A DNA stretch of 64,000 bases, taken from the NCBI RefSeq assembly GCF_014205015.1, contig NZ_JACHMO010000001.1, positions 5,208,001 to 5,272,000 of the forward strand, written 5' to 3'. This document shows positions 33,873 to 40,947 of the stretch, piece by piece. Positions within the stretch are counted from its first letter, which is position 1. The number at the start of each line of letters is the position of its first letter. Source of the DNA: Saccharothrix ecbatanensis (GTDB lineage Bacteria > Actinomycetota > Actinomycetes > Mycobacteriales > Pseudonocardiaceae). The notes below the pieces were generated by a model. It did no database searches and was not told the DNA's origin. It saw nothing but the letters and a program-made list of their open reading frames with translations. The translations under genes were made by a program, and so were the position numbers.

Positions 33873-33908
33873 CTTGTTAGTACCATTATAACAAGATATG
33901 TGGTACTA
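33873..33908. promoter_or_regulatory. Integrase promoter with overlapping operators
   Basis: On the minus strand a consensus -10 TATAAT (33890-33885) lies 25 nt before the integrase start. Two overlapping perfect inverted repeats cover it: CTTGTTA/TAACAAG (33873-33879, 33889-33895) and TAGTACCA/TGGTACTA (33878-33885, 33901-33908). The divergent endonuclease gene starts at 33941, so both could be controlled here. Confidence 0.65.
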
Positions 33909-33940
33909 TGGAAGTATTCTAAGAAAAGGATTGATGTAAA

Positions 33941-34825
33941 TTGAAGAAGTGTAATAAGTGCTTAGTTGAAAAGGAGTTGGTTGATTTCTCTCCCTCTAGA
34001 ACACATAGCCAAGGTGTAAAAGGAACCTGCAAAGCTTGTATAGCGAAAGAACGCAAAGAGGCTAGAGAGACAAAGAGGGTTGCAGAGGGTAGAAAGAAAG
34101 TTAACCGCGCTCCCTATATCGCCCCCGATGGTTTCAAATGGTGCGGCTCATGCTCCAATTTCAAGCCTTTAGACGGGTTTCATAAAGCAGCCACAATCTG
34201 TGCCTCTTGCGCCTCCAATCAAGCGTGGCTACTGAGATTGAAGTTATATTCAATTACCAAAGAGCAATACGACCAGCTATTAGCTAGCCAAGGTGGGGTT
34301 TGTAAGATTTGTAAGGAACCCGAAACTAGACGCTCTCCCAATGGCGTTGTTCACAGGTTGTCGATTGATCACAACCACTCATGCTGTGCAGATATCGCCA
34401 CTTCCTGTGGCAAGTGCATTCGTGGTTTGCTGTGCCATCGCTGTAACCTGATGATCGGTCGGGTTGCCGACAGTCCAGACCTCCTACTAGCTATGAGGGA
34501 CTACCTGATGGAAGACCCCCACTCGTTAGGTGACATGGATCTGTTCAAGTGGGCCTACAAGCTCGACCCGGCCACGCCGTCCGAGCTGGTCGCGGACTGC
34601 TTCGAGCTGGCATTGCGGATTCGCGAACTGGACATGCGGGCGAGCCCGTACGACCTGTCCGAGTTGGGCTACCGTCCGGTGCCGATCGAAACGGTCGACG
34701 GCCGGGCCGAGTACGTGCGGCAGCAGAGCGCGTTCGCCGAGGCCGCCGCCCCGTTGAGAGCCCGGCTGATCGACCTCACGCGGGTGTTGTCGCACTTCAC
34801 CCGTTCCGCGGATGTCACCTGTTAG
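33941..34825 (+). CDS. Endonuclease VII-like HNH protein fused in frame to host C-terminus
   Basis: TTG 33941 opens a 294-residue frame. Residues 1-195 are phage: N-terminal Cys clusters ('CNKCLVEKELVDFSPSRTH', 'WCGSCSNFKPLDGFHKAA'), then the recombination-endonuclease VII core ('GVCKICKEP', 'LSIDHNHSCC', 'RGLLCHRCNLMIG'). At 34539 the prophage ends and the frame continues through the host glycosylase gene's last 95 codons. In the excised circle, 33941-34539 joins 6044-6092 and gives a 215-residue protein ending ILPNVSRSADQGIPS. So the lysogen makes a chimera. The enzyme family resolves branched DNA or cuts at packaging; the effect of the extra domain is unknown. Confidence 0.85.
   Translation: MKKCNKCLVEKELVDFSPSRTHSQGVKGTCKACIAKERKEARETKRVAEGRKKVNRAPYIAPDGFKWCGSCSNFKPLDGFHKAATICASCASNQAWLLRLKLYSITKEQYDQLLASQGGVCKICKEPETRRSPNGVVHRLSIDHNHSCCADIATSCGKCIRGLLCHRCNLMIGRVADSPDLLLAMRDYLMEDPHSLGDMDLFKWAYKLDPATPSELVADCFELALRIRELDMRASPYDLSELGYRPVPIETVDGRAEYVRQQSAFAEAAAPLRARLIDLTRVLSHFTRSADVTC
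34533..34539. other. attR: attR core of prophage
   Basis: ACATGGA is identical to attL (6037-6043). Just left is CGTTAGGT (34524-34531), which in the excised circle pairs as a perfect inverted repeat with ACCTAACG (6050-6057), 14 nt apart and centred on the core. Confidence 0.85.
34540..34825 (+). pseudogene. 3-methyladenine DNA glycosylase-type gene, 3' fragment
   Basis: These 95 codons ('LFKWAYKLDPATPSELVADC', 'LRIRELDMRASPYDLSELGY') are the conserved C-terminal part of the host gene whose 5' part is at 5436-6043. The fragment has no start of its own and is read through from the phage endonuclease gene. Excision should restore the gene exactly. Confidence 0.88.
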
Positions 34826-34878
34826 CGTGGCGCCGGTCGGGATTCGCCAGCCGTAGTCGGACGCTGAGAGGGAAGACG

Positions 34879-36657
34879 ATGTCTCGACACCGCGCGCTGC
34901 GGACGAAGGTGCGGCGCGGCATCGCGACGTGGCCGGTCGCCATCGTCGGCCTGGTCGCCCTGCTCGTGCTCGGCTGGCTGGGCTGGACCTGGGTCGGCGG
35001 CCTCGTGGAACGCCGTGCCGCGGCCCAGGCGGGCGACTGCGACGAGGGTCAGGCGCTGCTCCGGATCGCGTCGACGCCGAGCATCGCCGAGGCGGTCAAG
35101 CAGGTCGCCGAGGCGTGGAGCATGCAGCGGCCCGTCGTCTACGACCACTGCATCCAGATCGAGGTGCAGTCGATCGGCTCCGAGGTCGTGCTGGAGGGCC
35201 TCACCCAGGGCTGGGACGAGGCCGCGCTCGGCGCGCGCCCGCACGCCTGGGTCACCGACTCGATGCTGTGGGCGAACCGGCTCGGCGCGCAGGACGCGAG
35301 CCTGCTCGGCGCGGCGCCCGAGTCCATCGCGACGAGCCCCGTGGTGCTGGCGATGCACCAGGAACCGGCGCAGGCGGTGCAGTCCGGGGCCGGTTTCCGC
35401 TGGACCGACCTGCCGGACCTGGCCGGCGCGGCGGACGGCTGGGGCAGGTTCGGCAAGCCCGAGTGGGGCGCGTTCACGGTCGCCATGCCCGATCCCGCGA
35501 CGAACGCCGCCACCGCGATGGCCTTGCAGTCGGCGTTGGCGGGCGCGAGCCCCGAGGCCAAGGGCCCGGTGACCACCGAGATGCTGGCGCTGGACCCGGT
35601 GAAGACCACCATGACCAAGCTGACGGCCGCCAAGCCGGAGCAGACGCCCGTGAGCACGTTGGAGGCGTTGACGCTGCTGGCCGCCGACCCCGCGGTGAAC
35701 GCGGCCGGGTTCGGCGCGGCGCCCGTGTTCGAGGTGGACCTGTACCGGCACAACACCGGCAAGGACGGAGCCACGCCCGCCCACCCCCTGTACGGGGTGG
35801 CGACGGGCGGGCCCACGCCGATCGCGGACTTCCCGTTCGTGCCGTTGGCCGGCGACTGGGTCGGTGAGGCCCAGGTGCGCGCGGCGCAGGCGTTCCGGGA
35901 GTTCCTCCAGGGCGACGACCAGCAGAAGACCCTGGCCGTCGCGGGCCTGCGGGTCGACGCCACCACCGAGCGGCCCAAGCCGTCGCCCGGGGTCCGGTGG
36001 GCCGCCGTGGCGGACACGCTGACGCCCGCGGACGCCAACACCACCCAGCAGATCTCGGCCGCGTGGGCGACCGCGGACAACGGCCAGGTCGTCACCGTGC
36101 TGGTGGACACGTCGAAGTCGATGGAGGAACCCGGCGGCGACGGCCGCAGCCGGATGGAGTGGGTGAAGCAGGCGCTGTCCGGGCAGGTCAACCGGTCGGT
36201 GTCCGGGTCGCTCGGGCTGTGGGAGTTCTCCATGCAGCTCGACGGCGACAAGCCGTACCGGCAGCTCGTGACCACCGGGCCGGTCGCCGGGCAGCGGCAG
36301 GCCCTGCTGGACGGGGTGGGGAAGCTGGAGCCGCGCAGCGCGACCCAGCTGTACACCAGCGTGCTCGCGCTGTACGAGCGGATGCTGGCCGACTACCAGG
36401 ACGGCAAGCGGAACCGGATCGTGGTGCTCACCGACGGGGTGAACGACGGCGGGCTGACGTTCGAGGAGCTGACGTCGCGGCTCGCGTCGGTGAAGCAGCC
36501 GGGCAAGGACATCGTGATCAGCGTCATCGCGATCGGCCCGGACCCGGAACGGGAGCCGCTGACCGAACTGGCCCGCTCCACCGGCGGCACGCTGTCGGTG
36601 GCCGAGGACGGTCGCGGTGTGGACGCCGCCCTCGCCCAGCTCCTCTCGGCCGCCTAG
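34879..36657 (+). CDS. Membrane-anchored solute-binding-like protein with VWA domain
   Basis: ATG 34879 (GAGAGGGAAG upstream) gives 592 residues. A transmembrane helix spans about residues 18-40. Residues 55-380 resemble extracellular solute-binding domains, and residues 400-590 form a von Willebrand A domain with MIDAS 'DTSKSM' and 'VLTDGVNDGG'. Such actinobacterial fusion proteins are surface-exposed with unknown ligands. It lies downstream of the disrupted glycosylase gene and is a separate transcription unit. Confidence 0.85.
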   Translation: MSRHRALRTKVRRGIATWPVAIVGLVALLVLGWLGWTWVGGLVERRAAAQAGDCDEGQALLRIASTPSIAEAVKQVAEAWSMQRPVVYDHCIQIEVQSIGSEVVLEGLTQGWDEAALGARPHAWVTDSMLWANRLGAQDASLLGAAPESIATSPVVLAMHQEPAQAVQSGAGFRWTDLPDLAGAADGWGRFGKPEWGAFTVAMPDPATNAATAMALQSALAGASPEAKGPVTTEMLALDPVKTTMTKLTAAKPEQTPVSTLEALTLLAADPAVNAAGFGAAPVFEVDLYRHNTGKDGATPAHPLYGVATGGPTPIADFPFVPLAGDWVGEAQVRAAQAFREFLQGDDQQKTLAVAGLRVDATTERPKPSPGVRWAAVADTLTPADANTTQQISAAWATADNGQVVTVLVDTSKSMEEPGGDGRSRMEWVKQALSGQVNRSVSGSLGLWEFSMQLDGDKPYRQLVTTGPVAGQRQALLDGVGKLEPRSATQLYTSVLALYERMLADYQDGKRNRIVVLTDGVNDGGLTFEELTSRLASVKQPGKDIVISVIAIGPDPEREPLTELARSTGGTLSVAEDGRGVDAALAQLLSAA

Positions 36658-36676
36658 GTCGTTCGGGGCCTTTCGG

Positions 36677-37645
36677 CTAGGCGGTCACCACGACCTTGCC
36701 CCGCGCGTGGCCGTCGGCGACGTGCTGGAGGGCCCGCCCGGCGTCGCTCAACGGCCAGGTGCGGCCGACGACGGTCCTGAGGTGCCCGGACTCCACCATG
36801 CGGGCCAGTTCCTCCAGGTCGGCACGCGTGGTCCGGGCGAGCACCGGCGCGATCCGGCGACGGGTGAACGGCTTGACCAGCTCGGCCTTGATCCGGTGCC
36901 GGCCGCCACCCATCCACTTGCCGCCGTTGCCGCTGTTCGGCATGAACACACCGCGGGGCGTGAGGAGCCCCAGCAGCGCGGAGAACGGGTGGTTCATGAT
37001 GTGGTCGAGGATCGCGTCGTACCGCTCGGACGTGCGGGTGAAGTCCTCGCGGGAGTAGTCCACGACGTGGTCCGCGCCCAGTTCCCGCACCAGGTCGACG
37101 TTGTGCGGGCCGCACACCGCGGTCACCTCCGCGCCCATCGACTTCGCGATCTGCACCGCGTACGTGCCGATGCCGCCGGACGAACCGTTGACCAGCAGCC
37201 GCTGCCCCTCGGTGAGCCGTGCGCCGTCACGCAGGATCTGCAACGCGGTGAGCCCGGCCAGCGGCAGGCCCGCGGCCTCCTCGAACGTCGCGCCCGCCGG
37301 CTTGGCGACCAGGTTGTCCTCGTCGGCGCAGGCGTACTCGGCAAACGTCGCCCGACCCTCGCCGAACACCTCGTCACCGGGCTTGAACCGGGTGACCCCG
37401 GCGCCGACGGCGACCACTTCGCCGGCGACGTCCGTGCCCGGCGTGGTGCGTTTCGGGGTGCGCAGCCCGAAACCTGCCAGGCGCAGGACGTACGGGGTGC
37501 CGGTCGAGATGAACCAGTCGGCGATGTTCACCCCCGCCGCGCGCACTCGCAGCAGCACCTCCCGTTCGCCCGGCTCGGGCTGCTCGACGTCCCGGAGTTC
37601 CAGCACGTCCGGCGTGCCGTAGCTGTCCTGCACGATCGCCTTCAT
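36677..37645 (-). CDS. NAD(P)-dependent MDR-family alcohol dehydrogenase/quinone reductase
   Basis: The 322-residue protein has the GroES-like N-terminal half ('VLLRVRAAGVNIADWFISTG', 'TPGTDVAGEVVAVG') and a Rossmann half ('LLVNGSSGGIGTYAVQIAKS' with 'GADHVVDYSREDF'). Catalytic zinc ligands are not evident, pointing to the quinone oxidoreductase-like branch. It is the last gene of a minus-strand cluster led by an ArsR regulator with a clear operator, so it may be the regulated target. Confidence 0.85.
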   Translation of the reverse strand: MKAIVQDSYGTPDVLELRDVEQPEPGEREVLLRVRAAGVNIADWFISTGTPYVLRLAGFGLRTPKRTTPGTDVAGEVVAVGAGVTRFKPGDEVFGEGRATFAEYACADEDNLVAKPAGATFEEAAGLPLAGLTALQILRDGARLTEGQRLLVNGSSGGIGTYAVQIAKSMGAEVTAVCGPHNVDLVRELGADHVVDYSREDFTRTSERYDAILDHIMNHPFSALLGLLTPRGVFMPNSGNGGKWMGGGRHRIKAELVKPFTRRRIAPVLARTTRADLEELARMVESGHLRTVVGRTWPLSDAGRALQHVADGHARGKVVVTA

Positions 37646-37647
37646 GG

Positions 37648-37923
37648 TCAGTCCACCGATCTGAGGATGTGTTCGACGGACGCGGTGCGGGTGCGCAGGT
37701 CGGCCAGGTCCGCCGCGGTTCGCTGCTGCACGTCGAGGGTGTTCTCGGCCAACTGCTCGTAGCGGCGGACGAGTTGGCGCAGCCCTTCGGCCTGCTCGGC
37801 GCCGATCTTCGCCTTGCGGATGTCCAGGAAGCTGCTGAGCAGGAACATCACGAAAACCAGGACCAGGAACAGGACGCCGACCGTGAGGATCGCGCCGGGC
37901 CAGGTCGTCTCGCTGAAATCCAT
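37648..37923 (-). CDS. Small membrane protein with C-terminal coiled coil
   Basis: ATG 37923 overlaps the ArsR stop (TGATG). One transmembrane helix (about residues 10-32, 'AILTVGVLFLVLVFVMFLLS') is followed by a long helix with heptad character ('LRQLVRRYEQLAENTLDVQQ'). Its two-nt gap from the oxidoreductase gene and overlap with the regulator gene mark an operon. Function unknown. Confidence 0.75.
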   Translation of the reverse strand: MDFSETTWPGAILTVGVLFLVLVFVMFLLSSFLDIRKAKIGAEQAEGLRQLVRRYEQLAENTLDVQQRTAADLADLRTRTASVEHILRSVD

Positions 37924-38273
37924 CACGAACGCTCCTCGCGAGCCGGACCGCGCGTCGGGTCCGGTGTGGTCAGGGTCGGGACCGCCGCGGCCAGCGCCGC
38001 CGGGGTCAGGGTGAAGTCGAAGTCCGCGACCTCGAAGTACTTCATGGCCTTGCCGTCGTCGGACAGCTCCAGGCTGCCGACGACCAGCCCGGCCGCTTCC
38101 AGCCGTTGCAGGTGCATGTGGAGCAGTGGCCGGCTCACGCCGATCACGCGGGCGAGGTTGCTCACGTAGTCCCGGCCGCCCGCCAGCGTGGCGACGATGC
38201 GCAGGCGCAGCGGGTTGGCCAGCGCGGCCAGCACCTCGACCAGCTCGTCACCGGTCGGCCGGGTGCCCGTCAT
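37923..38273 (-). CDS. ArsR/SmtB-type winged-helix regulator
   Basis: The 116-residue protein has an HTH at residues 10-75 ('EVLAALANPLRLRIVATLAG', 'YVSNLARVIGVSRPLLHMHL', 'QRLEAAGLV'), without metal-site cysteines. It is first in an operon with a membrane protein and oxidoreductase. A perfect inverted repeat lies just upstream of its start, so it is probably autoregulated. Confidence 0.85.
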   Translation of the reverse strand: MTGTRPTGDELVEVLAALANPLRLRIVATLAGGRDYVSNLARVIGVSRPLLHMHLQRLEAAGLVVGSLELSDDGKAMKYFEVADFDFTLTPAALAAAVPTLTTPDPTRGPAREERS

Positions 38274-38283
38274 GTCACTCCTT

Positions 38284-38309
38284 CACGTGTAAGAATTCTC
38301 TTACACGTG
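38284..38309. promoter_or_regulatory. Operator of the ArsR-type regulator
   Basis: A perfect 11-bp inverted repeat CACGTGTAAGA (38284-38294) and TCTTACACGTG (38299-38309) with a 4-bp spacer lies 10 nt upstream of the ArsR start. Confidence 0.75.
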
Positions 38310-38324
38310 TCAGGCTAGCACGGA

Positions 38325-39392
38325 TTATTTCCGATAGACGGCGGTCATCGCGGCGAGCCGGGCGATGACGCGTTCGCGCAGCTCCGGCGGTTCCAGCACC
38401 TCCGCGTCGGGGCCGAGCCGGACCAGGTCGACCAGGGCGTGGTCCAGCGACTCGACCGGCACCCGCACGGTCGTCCACTCGCCCTGCGGCTCGACGTCCT
38501 TCAGCTCACGCGCGGCGACGAGGCTCAGCAGGACGCGGGCGGTCTTGAGCCCGTTCGGTGTCAGCCGGACCGTCACGCGCATCGGGTAAAGGCGCTCCTC
38601 GAACCGCTCCGACCAGCCCTGCCAGTACTTGGCGAGGTCGAACCCGTCGGGGCGGTCGAACGGCTCGTCCAGCGGGGTCAGCTCCAGCACGCGGGACACG
38701 CGGTACGTGCGCAGGTCGTCGTCCATCCGCGCGTCGTCCGTCCGCGCTTCGTCCGTCCGCGCGTCGTCCGTCCGCGCGTCGTCCGTCCGCGCGTCGTCCG
38801 TCCGCGCGTCGTCCGTCCGCGCGTCGTCCGTCCGCGCGACGAGGTACCAGGTGCCGGCCTTGAGCACGAGCCCCAGCGGCTCGACCGTCCGCTCCACCTC
38901 GACCTGCGCCCACCGGACGTACCGGATGCGGAGGCGGCGTTGCTGCCACACGGCCTCCGCGATCGTGGCGACGTGCGGCGTGCCCTCGTTGCCGCGGAAC
39001 CAGCCGGGCGCGTCCAGGTGGAACCTCTCCCCCACCCGCGCGGCACGCGACCGCAACTCCGGAGGAAGGGCGGCGAGCACCTTCAGCTGGACCGCCGCCA
39101 CGACCGCGCCCAACCCGAGTTCGGCGGCCGGTCCCGGTAGGCCGGCCAGGAACAGCGAGTCGGCTTCCTCGGTGGTCAGGCCGGTGAGCCGGGTGCGGTA
39201 GCCGTCGACCAGCTGGTAGCCGCCCGTCGGGCCGCGGTCGGCGTAGACCGGGACGCCGGAGGCGCTGAGCGCGTCGACGTCGCGGTAGACGGTGCGGATC
39301 GAGACTTCCAGCTCGTCCGCCAACTCCCGCGCCGTCATCCGGCCGCGTGACTGGAGCAGGAGGAGCAGGGACAACAAGCGGCTCGCGCGCAT
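38325..39392 (-). CDS. YafY/DeoR-type HTH regulator with WYL domain and repeat insertion
   Basis: The 355-residue protein has an N-terminal HTH_11 ('RLLSLLLLLQSRGRMTAREL', 'SIRTVYRDVDALSASGVPVY'), a WYL domain ('RLRIRYVRWAQ...LGLVLKAGTWYLVA'), and a C-terminal WCX extension. Within the WYL domain, seven to eight copies of the pentapeptide TDDAR (or close variants) are inserted just after 'WYLVAR', coded by a 15-bp tandem repeat. It is divergent from a DUF3224 gene with a palindrome between them, a common pair. Confidence 0.9.
   Translation of the reverse strand: MRASRLLSLLLLLQSRGRMTARELADELEVSIRTVYRDVDALSASGVPVYADRGPTGGYQLVDGYRTRLTGLTTEEADSLFLAGLPGPAAELGLGAVVAAVQLKVLAALPPELRSRAARVGERFHLDAPGWFRGNEGTPHVATIAEAVWQQRRLRIRYVRWAQVEVERTVEPLGLVLKAGTWYLVARTDDARTDDARTDDARTDDARTDDARTDEARTDDARMDDDLRTYRVSRVLELTPLDEPFDRPDGFDLAKYWQGWSERFEERLYPMRVTVRLTPNGLKTARVLLSLVAARELKDVEPQGEWTTVRVPVESLDHALVDLVRLGPDAEVLEPPELRERVIARLAAMTAVYRK
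38731..38835. repeat. 15-bp in-frame tandem repeat (7 copies)
   Basis: Seven tandem units of GCGTCGTCCGTCCGC (one unit with a single change) lie inside the WYL regulator gene, preceded by a degenerate unit at 38716-38730. Length in multiples of three keeps the frame, so copy number can vary without killing the gene. Confidence 0.92.
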
Positions 39393-39404
39393 CCCGCCAT
39401 CCTT

Positions 39405-39423
39405 CCTGACAGCACGTGTCAGG
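39405..39423. promoter_or_regulatory. Candidate operator between WYL regulator and DUF3224 gene
   Basis: CCTGACA (39405-39411) and TGTCAGG (39417-39423) form a perfect inverted repeat with 5-bp spacer in the 53-bp divergent intergenic region. Confidence 0.65.
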
Positions 39424-39445
39424 TATGCCCGGCACGATTCCCGGC

Positions 39446-39847
39446 ATGACGACAGTTATCGCGCACGCGGAAATGAAGAGCTGGGACGAGACCACCTGGG
39501 ACGGGAAGCGGTACGACGAGGTGAGCGGCCCGAAGCAGACGGCGGGCGGCATGACCGTCGAGTACAGCGGCGCCCTGGAGGCGACCGGCGACATGCGGTT
39601 CGTCATGTCGTACCCGGACGACAAGTCGTGCGTGTCGACCGGGTACGAGGTCGTCACCGGTGCTCTGGACGGCCGCCAGGGCACCTTCGTCCTGCACCAC
39701 GTCGGCGGCTTCCGTGACGGCGTAGCGGACGCCACCGTCACCATCGTCTCCGCCACCGACGCCCTGGCCGGCCTCACCGGCAGCGGGCGGATCACGTGGG
39801 CGCAGGGCGAACCGGGGCGGTTGGAGCTGGACTACGACATCACCTGA
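39446..39847 (+). CDS. DUF3224 domain protein
   Basis: ATG 39446 gives 133 residues. 'SWDETTWDGK' near the start, 'EYSGALEATGDM', 'GTFVLHHVGGF' and 'VTIVSATDALAGLTGSG' match the DUF3224 (allene oxide cyclase-like barrel) family, whose members often lie opposite WYL regulators as here. Biochemical role unknown. Confidence 0.88.
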   Translation: MTTVIAHAEMKSWDETTWDGKRYDEVSGPKQTAGGMTVEYSGALEATGDMRFVMSYPDDKSCVSTGYEVVTGALDGRQGTFVLHHVGGFRDGVADATVTIVSATDALAGLTGSGRITWAQGEPGRLELDYDIT

Positions 39848-39848
39848 T

Positions 39849-39872
39849 CGAGGCGTCGATTTCGACGCCTCG
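39849..39872 (+). terminator. Terminator of the DUF3224 gene
   Basis: CGAGGCGTCGA (39849-39859) pairs perfectly with TCGACGCCTCG (39862-39872), 2-nt apparent loop, 2 nt after the stop codon. Confidence 0.75.
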
Positions 39873-39962
39873 GTAGGAGGACGAGGGCTTGGTGCAGGGG
39901 GTTTCGGTGCGCGGGTAGTGGGGTCTGGCAAGAGGTTCGACCTCACCGGCACCGGCCGCGTC

Positions 39963-40004
39963 ACGTGAACCCATCGTCAGACTGTGGTGTCGATGGGTTC
40001 ACGT
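39963..40004 (-). terminator. Terminator of the beta-propeller-like gene
   Basis: A perfect 14-bp inverted repeat (39963-39976 with 39991-40004) directly abuts the stop codon of the minus-strand gene ending at 40005. Confidence 0.75.
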
Positions 40005-40838
40005 TCAGGCGAGGGTCCACCGGGTCGGGCGTCCGTGCTCGTCACGGTTGATCCAGCTGCCGTCGCCAGGGAGCTCGATGTCGTAGTTGTCCTCGTGGAT
40101 GTCGAGTTGCCCGAGCACGGAACCGGTCGAGAGGTCCAGGAGGTGAAAGGCGCGCCCCTCCTCATCGTCGGATTGCCATTCGACGATGACGACGGCGGTG
40201 GTGGCGTCGAGGTAGCCGCCGCCCCAGCCGACCATGACCTCAAGGTCCTCGTCATCGACCTCGGGCTGCGGCAACCGGTCGATGTCCACGACGTACGTCC
40301 GCTCGCCGGCGGGAAAGGTGTGGAACGCGACGTCGGCCTGGCTGTGGTCGACGGTCATGAACGCGTTGCCGTCGGGGGAGAAACCGATGAGCACGCGGTC
40401 GTTCCACGGGTAGGCGTGCACGTCCAGTGCGGTCCCGTCGAGGCGACCGCGGAACAGGAGGCTGCCGTCCTGACCTTCGCCGACGTCGAGCAGCATGTGC
40501 ACCCCGTCCGGATGCGGGACGTGACCGGCGCCCTGGCCGGCCGTCGGCAGCGTCTCCTCGGCGACGAGTCGCCCATCGGCTGCGCGGAGCACGAGCCAGC
40601 CATCGCCTTCCCCGCGACCGAGCATCGCGTCCGGGCGGTAGACCCACACGTGCTCACCGTCCGGGAAGAACCCGGCGCTGCCACGGGCGATCGACTTCTC
40701 GGCCGGCGCGGCGAAGAGGTGCCGCCATCGGACTGTGCCGGAGGGTTCGACGTACATCGCTTCGGTCGTCGTGACCTGCACGTTCGGCTCGGCCTTGGGT
40801 TCGACCGGGTCCACAGCTCGCTTGTCCAGTAATGCCAC
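40005..40838 (-). CDS. Hypothetical WD40/beta-propeller-like protein
   Basis: GTG 40838 (TTG 40844 also possible) gives 277 residues. Repeated strands of the type 'GDGWLVLRAADGRLVAEETL', 'SLLFRGRLDGTALDVHAYPW', 'RVLIGFSPDGNAFMTVDHSQ' suggest a small beta-propeller. No signal peptide. Single gene with its own terminator. Function unknown. Confidence 0.65.
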   Translation of the reverse strand: MALLDKRAVDPVEPKAEPNVQVTTTEAMYVEPSGTVRWRHLFAAPAEKSIARGSAGFFPDGEHVWVYRPDAMLGRGEGDGWLVLRAADGRLVAEETLPTAGQGAGHVPHPDGVHMLLDVGEGQDGSLLFRGRLDGTALDVHAYPWNDRVLIGFSPDGNAFMTVDHSQADVAFHTFPAGERTYVVDIDRLPQPEVDDEDLEVMVGWGGGYLDATTAVVIVEWQSDDEEGRAFHLLDLSTGSVLGQLDIHEDNYDIELPGDGSWINRDEHGRPTRWTLA

Positions 40839-40947
40839 GCACAAATGCTACGGCGGGCACGACAGCCAGTTCGACCGCGTCAACGTGCCTGCGGCCGCCC
40901 CGCCCTGACTGCGAGGGACGGCCTCGCAGCCAGGACCGAACGAGTGA

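Larger units (their letters stand above)
6044..34539. mobile_element. Integrated siphovirus-type prophage (28,496 bp)
   Basis: Boundaries follow from the reconstructed host reading frame and the repeated 7-bp core. The element has visibly lower GC than both flanks. It encodes a serine integrase, an XRE regulator, a replication-type protein, HNH endonucleases, small and large terminase, portal, HK97-type protease and capsid, connectors, tail tube, tail chaperones, tape measure and tail adhesin. No frameshift or stop was seen in any structural gene, so it may be inducible. An endolysin was not recognised. The tail genes and long tape measure (about 846 aa) indicate a long non-contractile tail. 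Confidence 0.95.

Noticed and set aside
38731..38835. Short regularly repeated units considered as a CRISPR array
   Set aside because: Units are contiguous without spacers and translate in frame inside a WYL regulator.
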